Assembly: GCA_964537975.1 (NCBI GenBank)
Contig: CAZIDP010000018.1
Location: forward strand, 7,222-71,221
Direction of reading: 5' to 3'
Origin: SCBR16-9 sp964537975
GTDB taxonomy: Bacteria > Hydrogenedentota > Hydrogenedentia > Hydrogenedentales > SCBR16-9
Length of the DNA stretch: 64,000 nt
Shown: piece by piece, positions 10,280-18,951 of the stretch
How positions within the stretch are numbered: position 1 is the first letter of the stretch
Layout: every line of letters begins with the position of its first letter
Notes under the pieces: model-generated
What the model was told of the DNA's origin: nothing
The model's database searches: none
What the model saw: only the letters and a program-made list of their open reading frames with translations
Position numbers and translations under genes: made by a program

Positions 10280-11527
10280 TTACAAAACTTGAAGTACTTC
10301 CGCACCTCTACCCTGCGCTATGAGAGAAACATAGCTTTTCAACGCCTGTTGTGTTTCATCTGTGGTCAGGTCAATTGTACGACCTTGTTCCGCAGACATG
10401 TAGGCAGCCTGGCACAACTTGGTTATTTCAAGGCCATATTCCAGGTTAGTCAACCCATCTCTGCCTGACTGAAATGCTTGCACTGCATCTTCAATTTCAT
10501 CTATGTAGCCATACAAATCAGCCTCATTGGGGATAACAGACAACAGGCCTCGGCTGGCAGTAGACTTTTCCAAAGCTGTTTCTGCATCCGCGACAGCTTC
10601 AGCGGCCTCATCACCAATAAAAATTTCAAGAGGTGATATCAATGAGTTCATCTCGAAGGCATAACCAGGTCCCAGTCCATCCATGAAGAGGCGCAGCCCC
10701 TGCTTGTCAAACATCCAGGAATTCGCAAACTGTGCCTTGACCAATTGCCCGGTATCCGGATTCTGGAAGGTTACTATACCTGTGGCAAAGTCTTCCGCGG
10801 GATTCTTGCTGTAATCCACCCCCATACTGGTCAGCAGTTTTTGGCGATAATGGGGTGTACCCCATTTCAATAACGCGACATCTGCATTAACAGACACGGG
10901 CTTGAGAAAATCAAGCGGCTTTCCATGCGGAGTCAGCAAATACCAGGCAACAGCAATGCTGTGGCATCCCATGTCAGCCAATACACCACCCCCTTGACGG
11001 GTAGGGTCCCAGAACCAACCGCGATGTGGTCCGGCATGTTCTTCAGAACATCGAGCCAGGGTTACCGGCCCCATAACAGCTTGCTGTGGCTGCAATTGCA
11101 ACCGTATCGACTTTACAGATTTCATGTGCAACTGATTTTCAAAATAGGAAGTAGGTACCCCAATCTCTTTAGCCAAGGCAACCATACGTTCCGCTTCAGC
11201 CACCGTACGCCCCAACGGCTTTTCACATATTATGCCCTTGAGTTTCGCACCAGCTTTGACCGCATCTACAACCGCCTCCATGTGTTCCACACGCGCAAAA
11301 TTCGGGGCGAATATGGCTACGGCATCGACATTCTTGCAAAGCTCCTGAATGTTCGGGAAAACCTGGCAGCGTCCAAGACCACAGTCCTGTGCCCATACAG
11401 AAAGTGCCTCAGCACCATCAAGAGAATACACACCGGCCAGCTCCACACCACGCACCATACGCATGGCAGTTGCCTGGAATTTTGCGATAAAACCACTTCC
11501 GATAAAACCCAACTTCAGGTTATTCAT
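10280..11527 (-). CDS. Gfo/Idh/MocA family oxidoreductase
   Basis: NAD(P)-dependent oxidoreductase, probably acting on a sugar or cyclitol. Residues 1-130 form a Rossmann fold with GFIGSGFIAKFQ at 7-18 and the family signature CEKPLGR; the second domain contains GGGVLADMGCHS with the His expected in the active site. Length (415 residues) is in the family's range. The ATG at 11527 has GGGGG upstream. There is no operon partner; a divergent MerR gene starts 166 bases away. The substrate cannot be deduced, as this family covers many sugars. Confidence 0.92.
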   Translation of the reverse strand: MNNLKLGFIGSGFIAKFQATAMRMVRGVELAGVYSLDGAEALSVWAQDCGLGRCQVFPNIQELCKNVDAVAIFAPNFARVEHMEAVVDAVKAGAKLKGIICEKPLGRTVAEAERMVALAKEIGVPTSYFENQLHMKSVKSIRLQLQPQQAVMGPVTLARCSEEHAGPHRGWFWDPTRQGGGVLADMGCHSIAVAWYLLTPHGKPLDFLKPVSVNADVALLKWGTPHYRQKLLTSMGVDYSKNPAEDFATGIVTFQNPDTGQLVKAQFANSWMFDKQGLRLFMDGLGPGYAFEMNSLISPLEIFIGDEAAEAVADAETALEKSTASRGLLSVIPNEADLYGYIDEIEDAVQAFQSGRDGLTNLEYGLEITKLCQAAYMSAEQGRTIDLTTDETQQALKSYVSLIAQGRGAEVLQVL

Positions 11528-11556
11528 TATTTGAACCCCCTTTACTTTACTTCAAT

Positions 11557-11586
11557 TTGCAATCGACTATTTTAATTCATTATAAA
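11557..11586 (+). promoter_or_regulatory. Candidate sigma70 promoter for the MerR gene
   Basis: TTGCAA at 11557 and TATAAA at 11581 are separated by 18 bases, about 110 bases upstream of the MerR-like gene. The match is fair rather than strong. Confidence 0.4.
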
Positions 11587-11693
11587 GTATGCTATTCTCT
11601 TATACAATGCCTGAACGCTTATTGAAGCAGTAAAAGCTGTAAAAGAAACATTTTTTTGCACCTACTTGATTTAACCACCGAAATTACAGTAAC

Positions 11694-12038
11694 ATGAAAT
11701 CATCTCCAAACCGCAAGTATGGAATCAGCGAAGCCAGTGAAATCACCGGCGTTCCGCCCTATTTACTGCGGCAATGGGAAGATAAAGTTACACATTTGAA
11801 ACCCAAACGGAATCGTACGGGACGAAGGTTTTACACTGAGGCGGACTTGGAAATTATTCGCCGCATAAAATACCTGATTCGTCATGAAAAAATGACCCTG
11901 GAAGGTGTACGCATACGCATTGCCCAGGAAATACACGGCGAAGGGCGACCACGCACCAATCAGGATATCATCAACCGGCTGGATGATATCGATAAAAATG
12001 TGCGTGACATGCTTAACCTGCTGGATTCCGTCAAATAA
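11694..12038 (+). CDS. MerR-family transcriptional regulator
   Basis: A 114-residue DNA-binding protein. Residues 8-75 form a MerR winged helix (YGISEASEITGVPPYLLRQW, then ..GRRFYTEADLEIIRRIKYLI), followed by a short coiled-coil dimerisation helix. There is no effector domain and no cysteine cluster, so metal sensing is unlikely. Proteins of this short form often sit next to translation or replication genes. Here it precedes tRNA-Pro by 18 bases and may be co-transcribed with it. Confidence 0.9.
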   Translation: MKSSPNRKYGISEASEITGVPPYLLRQWEDKVTHLKPKRNRTGRRFYTEADLEIIRRIKYLIRHEKMTLEGVRIRIAQEIHGEGRPRTNQDIINRLDDIDKNVRDMLNLLDSVK

Positions 12039-12056
12039 AGCTTTCCTGTTTTCGGT

Positions 12057-12136
<80 letters not shown>

Positions 12137-12145
12137 TTCTATTAT

Positions 12146-12191
12146 CTGTTGAATCCCAAGTGCTTACGGGATTACCTGTATTGTCATACAG
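12146..12191 (+). repeat. 46-bp repeat copy A, just 3' of tRNA-Pro
   Basis: This block starts with CTGTTGAA and ends with TTGTCATACAG. It is repeated at 18167-18212 with about four mismatches, in the same orientation. Copy A begins 11 bases after the tRNA-Pro CCA, and copy B 8 bases after the CCA of a tRNA-Arg fragment. It may be an attachment-site flank or a mobile trailer sequence. Confidence 0.8.
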
Positions 12192-12968
12192 TGCGATCAA
12201 AATAACCCATTTTCGGGTATAATACCCTGAAATGTGCAAGGAGATGCAATACAATGACAAATACAGGCCCAAAATCATGCTCAGATAAGACAAAAAAGAT
12301 CACCAAACCTACCCACAGTACCTCCCGTTCTGTTACGCGAAAAGAACAAATTCGGTACCCAACAGCTGATCACTGAGTGGCTGGCCAATGGCCGTATACT
12401 TCCCGATGAATCAGAATCCCTGCTGTGCGCCTTGATGTTCGCCACAGAAGATCAGAGGACATGGAGAAGAGAAAACCAGTGGAAGTTCACTCATTGTGAA
12501 CGCTGTGCCTCTGTGATTGTTCATTTTCTGTTAAGCATCCGCTTTAGACCGTCCCTGAGCAGAGGCACATTGAAATTTACCAGCAATTCCAAACGCTTTC
12601 TGGTGAGTTCATTCATGATTGTATGCCTTGCTGTTCACCACTGAGGAACAGAGGACATTGAGAGGAGAATAACCAATGGTAATACACTCTTTGTGAACAC
12701 TGTGCCTCTGCGGTTTGTCCTTTCCTGCCTGCTGCCAGAGCCAAGTTCAACCATTTTGGTGATGTCAACAAAATGGTCATACGATACCCCCCATCGACAG
12801 TGCGACATTAGTTTATGCAGTTGGTGCATAGTTACTATATGCCCTATTATAGGTTTGCTATTTTACTTATTTCATTGACCTAATCATCAAACTATTTTTC
12901 TCATACAGCATTCGCTAATTTAATGCTTTGATTGTACTTTCAAAAGGTGCAGCGATAAAATCGTGATT
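12192..12968. other. Degraded region with coding remnants and short repeats
   Basis: There is no intact gene here. Around 12310-12440 a plus-strand frame reads like protein (LLREKNKFGTQQLITEW, then LANGRILPDESESLLCAL) but is not in frame with the nearest ATG at 12254, so it looks like a frameshifted remnant. Two diverged copies of a roughly 72-base block lie at 12443-12515 and 12640-12711 (both ...CAGAGGACAT... to ...TGTGCCTCTG). This is the distal end of the helicase/PLD operon. Confidence 0.5.
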
Positions 12969-14153
12969 TTACTTGGGGTCATAATAGAGCGCGTCGAGCA
13001 TGGCAGTGCGTGCACGCCAGATTAGTTTTTCTGAATCGTCCTCTGGGTACGGAGCATTCCACCAGACCGAATCATAGATGCGAGTCAGGATTTCGTCCCA
13101 GTAGCGTTGGTAGTCCATTCCATGAGCAGCAATCCCGAATGCCTTGCAAAGCTTGCTCTTGTTGGCATTGTCCAAGCAAACGAAAAAATCTGGTCTCTTC
13201 ATTGCTAGCAGGCGGGTTGCTGTGCCGATGCCATCCTTAACTTCCGGTATAGCTTTCCTGAAGGCTTCGATGTAAGTCAGATACATAGATTCGGTAACCG
13301 GCCCATCCAAGGGTATGGCATCTAAACCATGTGACAGCCCGTCTACTTTATCAATAATGGCATGTTTGAAGTGCCCGGCACCCTTCATGCTCCCGAAACA
13401 AGCCCAATAGGGGTAAGTTGGATTTGGAAGCCCAGCGATCATTTTTCGGGTGTCTAAATCCATCTTAGCATAGGACTTTTGGCTTCTGAACGCTTCTCTC
13501 GCATCTTTGATCTGGGTACAGCGTTTTGTGAAGAATTCCGTATCTTCGGCGATTACATCACGAACAAAGTCTTCCCAAGACATGAACATGATCTCAACTC
13601 GGATCGACGGTATTGACTTCGATCGAGTCCAGTGTTTGGTGGCTGTGGTCTCCCTCTTTCTTTGCTGGACACTCCAGAGCGCACGATAGGCCGTAGCATC
13701 TTGCTTCGTGATAATCTCGGCTATCTTCCAGTACTCTTCAATTTGCCGTAGGAGATCACGTCGAACACTTTGACTTCCTGAATCTGAAGTGACGTGGAGC
13801 ACCAGCTCTTGGTTCAGTCCCATAGCTCCCTTAGTGAGATTTGCACTGCCCACGCACAATTCCCAGCGATCCTCGCTCCAGAACAAGAAGGCCTTTGGGT
13901 GGAAAACGCCATGAGAATGGAGTACGAATCGGACTTGCTTGCTCCCGATAAATTCATCTAGGACATTGGCATGAGTCTGGTAGAAATGGGTGCCGATGAT
14001 CCCATAACGTATTTTGGCGCGGTGGTCCAGGAGCGCTTTATATGTTTGCGTGCCCTTGCCCGCCCAGGCAACGGCAAATGCGATGTTGTCATAGGACTTG
14101 ACCAAATTTACCAGTTTTTCGTCCAATGAAGAACCACCTGTCAGTAGTTTCAT
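12969..14153 (-). CDS. Phospholipase D-like (HKD) nuclease family protein
   Basis: A 394-residue protein. Residues 1-150 form a PLD-type domain with one HKD motif: His85 and Lys87 in FHPKAFLF, then VGSANLTKGA at 101-110, where the Asn/Ser pair completes the pattern. A single motif implies that the active site forms in a dimer. Residues 230-394 have no family I recognise. The start codon overlaps the stop of the upstream helicase by four bases (ATGA), so the two proteins are made together. PLD domains accompany helicases in several anti-phage systems (for example DrmC in DISARM). Here it probably acts as a nuclease or nuclease partner, which is an inference from context. Confidence 0.82.
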   Translation of the reverse strand: MKLLTGGSSLDEKLVNLVKSYDNIAFAVAWAGKGTQTYKALLDHRAKIRYGIIGTHFYQTHANVLDEFIGSKQVRFVLHSHGVFHPKAFLFWSEDRWELCVGSANLTKGAMGLNQELVLHVTSDSGSQSVRRDLLRQIEEYWKIAEIITKQDATAYRALWSVQQRKRETTATKHWTRSKSIPSIRVEIMFMSWEDFVRDVIAEDTEFFTKRCTQIKDAREAFRSQKSYAKMDLDTRKMIAGLPNPTYPYWACFGSMKGAGHFKHAIIDKVDGLSHGLDAIPLDGPVTESMYLTYIEAFRKAIPEVKDGIGTATRLLAMKRPDFFVCLDNANKSKLCKAFGIAAHGMDYQRYWDEILTRIYDSVWWNAPYPEDDSEKLIWRARTAMLDALYYDPK

Positions 14154-16333
14154 GTACCCAATACCTCTTCACCTGTTAAAGCTTCGATCATCTTCTCAAA
14201 CTCGGCCTCGACCTTTTCTGCGAAGTCGGCCTGCATGCTATAGACATCGCAGAACTCGGCGAAGGCCCAGCGTCCATATTGCTTGTGGTTGTTCACGCCT
14301 GTAATCCAGTAGGTTTCCATAGTAGACTTCTTATCTTTAGCGTCCTCACCTCTGTAGCCCTTGATCTCTACGATGAGATGGAGCGGATCGTCTGGTCCAT
14401 TGCCGTCATCTATGAGCACAATGAAATCGGGAATGTGGGTGACGTTGCTCGCGTCCCACCCTTCCGTAAGCATGGAGACAGAGACGACGCACCGGATGGA
14501 GTCGCCGAGGCGACCTTCTTTGCCAACGGTGTTCATCACCTCACGAAGCAAGGCGGTATCACTTAGTACTTTGCCTGCACGGAGGTCGTCTGCCATTTTT
14601 CCGCCACGCTCGAATATTTCCTTACGAAACTGGTCAATCTCGCCTGAGGCGGCCTCGTGGAATGTCTTGTCAAGCGGTTCGCCCGATTCGAGTTGCTCGC
14701 TATCGATCAGCAACGTTCGGGGACGGGAGATGGGGTTGCCGTGTTCGTCGTAATTGGAGAAGAGGCGAAAAGTACCCAAGAAGGGTGGCGGCACACTACC
14801 ATCTTCAGACGGGGGATACTCAAATCCTGATATGTAGTCATAGATAAGCTTGGATATCGAAGTGTTCTGGCAGACGATGATGAAGCAGGGGGGCACACTG
14901 AGACCTTCGTTCTTCCAGAGATGAAAGGTCTCTTCGTAGTGTCCATAGAGTGCTTCCAGTGCGGTTTTTAGCAACAATGGGATGGCCAGTGAGTCCAGTG
15001 TGGCAGCCTTTCCCCGGCCTTTCTTGGGCATTTTTTTCCCGATGTGGTCCCACAGGTTCCGGAACTTCGGCATGTCGCCCCCTGAGATATTATCCGCAAC
15101 AGGTACGCGGGGCAATTTCACGATACCGCATTCGATGGCGTCCATGAGGGAGAAGTCCGTCATGGTCCAGGGGAAAAGCGTGCCCTCTGCATAACCAGAG
15201 CCACGCAGGAAGAAAGGCGTGGCGGAGAGATCGAGTACGCGGGAAAGACCGATGGTGCGATTCACGGCTTCAAGACCGGAAATCCATAGACGCGCGGCTT
15301 CCCGATTCTTCTCGGCTTCTTTCTTGTCGTCGCCTTTCAGATCAGCCTCTTCTTCTTCCCCCGGTTTCTCCCTGTAGCAGTGGTGTGCTTCATCGTTCAA
15401 TGCGAGAATGCTTTTCATGCCCATGAGTTCGGGCATAACACGCTGGAGCATCTGTCCCTCAGTTTCGAGGGTATTGAGTTCGGGTCCTGTCCGGCCTTGA
15501 AGCAGGGCACGGCCTCCACTGGACAAGCTCAAACGCTCGCGCAATTTGAAGGCGTGGTAATTCGTGATGACAATCCTTGCCCGTTCGAGATCAAACATCA
15601 TATCGTTGGGAATGAGTTCGCGGTTATGATAATAGCTGTCAGGATCGTTGGGCTGGAGCACCCGTAAGCGGTCCTTGATGGTCAGACCGGGGGTGACGAT
15701 GAGAAAACCGCGGGTAAAGCGTTTGCTGTTGGGACGGCGCACTGCATTGACCGTTTGCCAGGCAATGATCATCGCCATGACTGTAGTCTTGCCAGCGCCA
15801 GTGGCTAGTTTCAAGGCAAGGCGCATCAATTCTGGATTGGCATCGTTATTGGCGTTGGCCAGGTGTTCAAGGAAGTTCTGCCCAACTTTGCCCGCATTCG
15901 GAGCTACTTCTGTGAGCCAGATCACTGTTTCGACCGCCTCAAGCTGACAGAAGAATGGGCGGATGCTATTGAACTTGTGATGGCGCCAATGTTGCAGGAG
16001 CCTGGTGGTCTCTGGTGTGACATTCCACGTAGATGGGTTGGGCAATTCGCGCCAGCGATCTACGTGTTCGCGCAGTGCATTGATGTACTCGGCGGTCTTC
16101 TGGTATTGCTGTTCCTGGGTGGAAAGGCCTAATCCCTCGTCAAACAACAGGTCTTGTTGGCTTGGCGCGCCTCGTTGCTTACGAGGTTTTGGAATCGGTG
16201 TTACATACCGGGCCTGGCGTCGCGCATTGATGATGTGCTGTGTAGGTTGGCCTTGCTCATCCAGTTCCCAGTGGCGCTGCGGATAATCATAGGGAGAGTT
16301 GAGTACGGGTTTCTCAAAGAATAGGTTGCTCAT
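14150..16333 (-). CDS. Helicase-nuclease of the type III-like restriction (BPTD_3080-like) family with internal deletion
   Basis: A 727-residue SF2 helicase-type protein; the start is set at the ATG at 16333 (MSNLFFEKPVLNSPYDYPQR is the family's usual beginning). Walker A is at 179-183 (GAGKT), the DEAH box at 314-317, motif III-like DLSATPF follows, and motif V (SMLTEGWDASNVTHI) ends at residue 634. The next residues, PDFIVLIDDG, then VEIKG, are the C-terminal PD-(D/E)XK-like site (Asp636, Glu656, Lys658). In relatives as I remember them, a long stretch with the QVVGRGLRR motif VI separates these two parts. It is missing here without loss of frame. DNA unwinding may be impaired while the nuclease remains. 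No methyltransferase is nearby. Confidence 0.85.
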   Translation of the reverse strand: MSNLFFEKPVLNSPYDYPQRHWELDEQGQPTQHIINARRQARYVTPIPKPRKQRGAPSQQDLLFDEGLGLSTQEQQYQKTAEYINALREHVDRWRELPNPSTWNVTPETTRLLQHWRHHKFNSIRPFFCQLEAVETVIWLTEVAPNAGKVGQNFLEHLANANNDANPELMRLALKLATGAGKTTVMAMIIAWQTVNAVRRPNSKRFTRGFLIVTPGLTIKDRLRVLQPNDPDSYYHNRELIPNDMMFDLERARIVITNYHAFKLRERLSLSSGGRALLQGRTGPELNTLETEGQMLQRVMPELMGMKSILALNDEAHHCYREKPGEEEEADLKGDDKKEAEKNREAARLWISGLEAVNRTIGLSRVLDLSATPFFLRGSGYAEGTLFPWTMTDFSLMDAIECGIVKLPRVPVADNISGGDMPKFRNLWDHIGKKMPKKGRGKAATLDSLAIPLLLKTALEALYGHYEETFHLWKNEGLSVPPCFIIVCQNTSISKLIYDYISGFEYPPSEDGSVPPPFLGTFRLFSNYDEHGNPISRPRTLLIDSEQLESGEPLDKTFHEAASGEIDQFRKEIFERGGKMADDLRAGKVLSDTALLREVMNTVGKEGRLGDSIRCVVSVSMLTEGWDASNVTHIPDFIVLIDDGNGPDDPLHLIVEIKGYRGEDAKDKKSTMETYWITGVNNHKQYGRWAFAEFCDVYSMQADFAEKVEAEFEKMIEALTGEEVLGT

Positions 16334-16907
16334 AGCTGTATTTCCCCAGTCCGATCCAGCCCTTATCCCGACAATACCCACCCACAAATATCTGGTCGAT
16401 GCCTGTTAGAACCGTCTTACTTTTACATGAGGGCGATTGTACCGATTTCTTTACCTCTTTTCAATCTTTGCTTACTATGTATAATACTGATAGATGGACA
16501 CTCACTGTTGTGTACAAGGTATTTTTTCTGGAGTGTTAAGTGGAGTGGCGGTGATTGCTGTGTATTGATGATTAGGTGATCTGTCGCTATCCCTTCAGGT
16601 AGACGTCCTCGGCTTCCTTTCTCACCACTCTCCATTATATATATAGTAATAGTATTGCAATTTATATAATAGGTAAGTTGTTTTTGGAAAGAAGCAGAAC
16701 ATGTGGTTACGCCGTACTAAAAAAAGTTTGTGCGGAGAATGATCGAAGTTTAGAGGAAAAAAGCCACAAAACCAACATCTCCTTTGTTTCCAATGACTTA
16801 GAGGGGATAGGTTTTGTGAGTTCTTCCTCGGAAACCTATCTGCATCACGTCATAACCTATAGGTGCAGCACTAGACGCTGAGCTTCCTGCCTCCTCACAG
16901 AAGACGT
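16334..16907. other. Intergenic region upstream of the helicase/PLD operon
   Basis: It should hold the promoter of the leftward helicase operon; I see no match good enough to call. A plus-strand frame at 16678-16881 has no ribosome binding site and no protein-like character. The stretch around 16820-16880 contains a weak inverted repeat (AAACCTATC...ATAACCTAT). Confidence 0.45.
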
Positions 16908-17318
16908 ATGGCGGCGATTGGGTGGTCGGTATCCAGGCCAAACATACCACATCTACAGACAGTTGATCATACCTCAGGTTCATATACCAAGTTCCAGGAT
17001 GAGAGCGCGGCCATACGCGCATTGCAGGAAGTGTGGCATCGGACCAACAACGGCAAGGAGCTCACTGCCAGCAACATACTGCGTATGATAGCGAGCGACC
17101 TGCAATCGTTCCGATCCTTGTTGAGTACCAACACCAAGTTGGGTGAGCACCAGTCACTTGGGAAATTGCTGTGCCGATTCAAGGATAAAGACCTTGGGAA
17201 TGGACTCAAGATAGGCTGCAAGCAACGCGGTCCATCGAAATACTACTACCTGGTCAACACCTTGCCATCGTCACAGAGCGATACGCAAGCAGCCGGTGCG
17301 CGCATGATGGCGCAGTGA
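16908..17318 (+). CDS. Hypothetical protein of a mobile-element type
   Basis: A 136-residue soluble protein I do not recognise with certainty. The segment ASNILRMIASDLQSF...LGKLLCRFKDKDL followed by GLKIGCKQRGPSKYYYLV resembles the C-terminal winged-helix tail found in element-encoded primases and DUF3987-like proteins. It may therefore be a detached or truncated tail of one. It lies between the defence pair and a DUF1580-like gene, within the region ending at the tRNA-Arg scar. The start at 16908 has only a poor ribosome binding site. Confidence 0.5.
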   Translation: MAAIGWSVSRPNIPHLQTVDHTSGSYTKFQDESAAIRALQEVWHRTNNGKELTASNILRMIASDLQSFRSLLSTNTKLGEHQSLGKLLCRFKDKDLGNGLKIGCKQRGPSKYYYLVNTLPSSQSDTQAAGARMMAQ

Positions 17319-17345
17319 GGCATGCGGTGGTAGATACTGTTACAG

Positions 17346-17370
17346 ACCTGTCCAGATGGGCTGGACAGGT
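17346..17370. repeat. Perfect 10-bp hairpin
   Basis: ACCTGTCCAG (17346-17355) and CTGGACAGGT (17361-17370) pair fully around the loop ATGGG. No T-run follows, so it is a poor terminator. Its place between two element genes makes a recombination or protein-binding site possible. Confidence 0.6.
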
Positions 17371-17507
17371 GAACCGAAAGTGAAAGGCCAAAGATTGATA
17401 TGAAATCGTAGAAAATTTGTGCCCCCTGTAGACACCTTTGTGTAGCCCAATCCTGTTGATTGGGTATCACCCTTCATTAGCATCACGTTGAAAGATACAC
17501 AATAGTG

Positions 17508-17816
17508 ATGAATGGTAATTACATGACCCTGGCAAATGCAGCACGGTTGCTGCCTTGCAACAATGGTCGGCATCCGCGTCCATCTACACTGTACAGATGG
17601 TGTGTGAAAGGGATTGATGGTGTGTTGCTGGAGCACAAGCGCTTTGGCAAGACAATATACACCACCGCAGAAGCGCTGAACGCATTTGGGACAGAAGTCG
17701 CCAGGGCGAAGATGGAGGCGCCGGTGAACAGCTCGGCCAAGGGCCAGCCGTCAAAACGCAGAAAAAAGCGGATTGACGACGCGCAACAGTACCTGAAAGA
17801 TCAAGGGTTGATGTAG
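17508..17816 (+). CDS. DUF1580-like, excisionase-type small DNA-binding protein
   Basis: A 102-residue protein. Residues 6-65 (MTLANAARLLPCNNG...STLYRWCVKGIDGVLLEH...TTAEALNAF) match the planctomycete DUF1580 pattern: a helix-turn-helix of the excisionase type with the STLYRW core. The C-terminus is basic (QPSKRRKKR). Such proteins usually come with integrases and primases in integrated elements; no integrase is left here. A diverged copy of its 3' end occurs at 25886-25983, and an even shorter one at 24551. Its start may be the GTG at 17505, the ATG at 17508 or the ATG at 17523. Confidence 0.72.
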   Translation: MNGNYMTLANAARLLPCNNGRHPRPSTLYRWCVKGIDGVLLEHKRFGKTIYTTAEALNAFGTEVARAKMEAPVNSSAKGQPSKRRKKRIDDAQQYLKDQGLM

Positions 17817-18114
17817 AATGTACTGGCTGGATTGATCCGGTCATATGATGCTCCATTCGAGTGTGAGATTGCTTGGATGGGGCGTTGACGCGATAGGACA
17901 AACCGGGTTGGGATGTATACTTGGTGTGAAATAGCATGCGATTTTTTATCTTGACTTGACGACGTACTTCCCGTAATATACGGCAATGAGGTGCAACAAG
18001 CTGCTATGTCATGCAGTACATGTTGTGCCTGCTTATGTGTGTGTTCATGGTAAATAGTTGTTTTATACAGACTTACAAGTTCGTGTAATACAGTGCTGGT
18101 TAACTCGTATATAT

Positions 18115-18159
18115 CTCCGGAGCAAGGGGTCGTGCGTTCGAGTCGCACCGGGCGCGCCA
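18115..18159 (+). pseudogene. 3' half of tRNA-Arg(CCG): probable integration scar (attR-like)
   Basis: From 18115 the sequence reads anticodon loop CTCCGGA (anticodon CCG), 3' anticodon strand GCAAG, variable loop GGGTC, T-arm GTGCG-TTCGAGT-CGCAC, acceptor 3' strand CGGGCGC, discriminator G and CCA. The 5' anticodon strand (CTTGC), D-arm and 5' acceptor strand (GCGCCCG) are absent. The bases before 18115 (ATATAT) cannot pair. The break falls exactly at the 5' edge of the anticodon loop, where tyrosine integrases commonly cross over. Confidence 0.88.
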
Positions 18160-18166
18160 TATAAAC

Positions 18167-18212
18167 CTGTTGAACCTCAAGTGCTTACGGGATTACCTGT
18201 TTTGTCATACAG
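18167..18212 (+). repeat. 46-bp repeat copy B, 3' of the tRNA-Arg fragment
   Basis: Second copy of the block at 12146-12191 (CTGTTGAA ... TTGTCATACAG). It runs directly into the first copy of the GC-rich repeat that starts at 18210. Confidence 0.8.
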
Positions 18213-18292
18213 CGCCGTAACGCGGGGTAAGGCCAACGGCCGCCACCCCGGGAAAAGTAGCGCCACCAACAACGCACCTCGGAGGGCGTGCC
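18210..18292 (+). repeat. GC-rich dispersed repeat, first copy
   Basis: This unit runs from CAGCGCCGTAACGCGGGG through CCGCCACCCCGGG to CCTCGGAGGGCGTGCC. Further copies are in the 18475-18951 array, and inverted copies are at 60658-60858 and 61189-61292. Its inverted CCCCG/CGGGG segments allow strong secondary structure. Between this copy and 18475 there is no gene. Confidence 0.85.
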
Positions 18293-18474
18293 ATCGTTAG
18301 GAATCCAGATCGTTATCCGCAGATTACGCTGATGAACGCAGATTTTATGAAAAAGATAGGGATGAGTAGGTGTATGTGATCATAGATTTCGTGATGGCTA
18401 CGCACCTCGCTGGGGTAAGTTGCAGGCATGACAGGATTAGTCATACATATTATTACTAGATAAACACATAATGA

Positions 18475-18951
18475 TGTTTTCTATCGCGGAGCGATTACAG
18501 CGCCGTAACGCGGGGTAAGGCCAACGACCGCCACCCCGGGACATCGCCACCCCCAACACAGCACCTCGGAGGGCGTGCCAGCAGAGACAATACCAAGTCA
18601 CATTCCTTCTGGATACCCACCTGCGTGGGCATGACGGTGTAAGATGCGTTTGCCTTTATCTGTTTTCTATCGCGGAGCGATTACAGCGCCGTAACGCGGG
18701 GTAAGGCCAACGACCGCCACCCCGGGACATCGCCACCCCCAACACAGCACCTCGGAGGGCGTGCCAGCAGAGACAATACCAAGTCACATTCCTTCTGGAT
18801 ACCCACCTGCGTGGGCATGACGGTGTAAGATGCGTTTGCCTTTATCTGTTTTCTATCGCGGAGCGATTACAGCGCCGTAACGCGGGGTAAGGCCAACGAC
18901 CACCACCCCGGGAAAAGTAGCACCCCCAACACAGCACCCCGGAGGGCGTGC
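18475..18951 (+). repeat. 186-bp tandem repeat array (about 2.5 units)
   Basis: Units begin with TGTTTTCTATCGCGGAGCGA at 18475, 18661 and 18847, exactly 186 bases apart. The first two are almost identical; the third is cut short and runs into the 3' end of the next gene at 18952. Each unit holds the GC-rich dispersed repeat, the hairpin ATCGCGGAGCGAT, and a second palindromic motif (GGATACCCACC..GTGGGCATGACGG). No stable coding frame is present. Confidence 0.92.

Noticed and set aside
16678..16881. 67-codon frame before the mobile-element genes
   Set aside because: No ribosome binding site and no resemblance to a protein family.
17801..18160. Minus-strand frame starting MARPVRLERTTPCSG
   Set aside because: Antisense translation of the tRNA-Arg fragment, another common false protein.
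18475..18951. CRISPR array
   Set aside because: Units are 186 bases long and contiguous, without short repeats alternating with unique spacers, and no cas gene is near.
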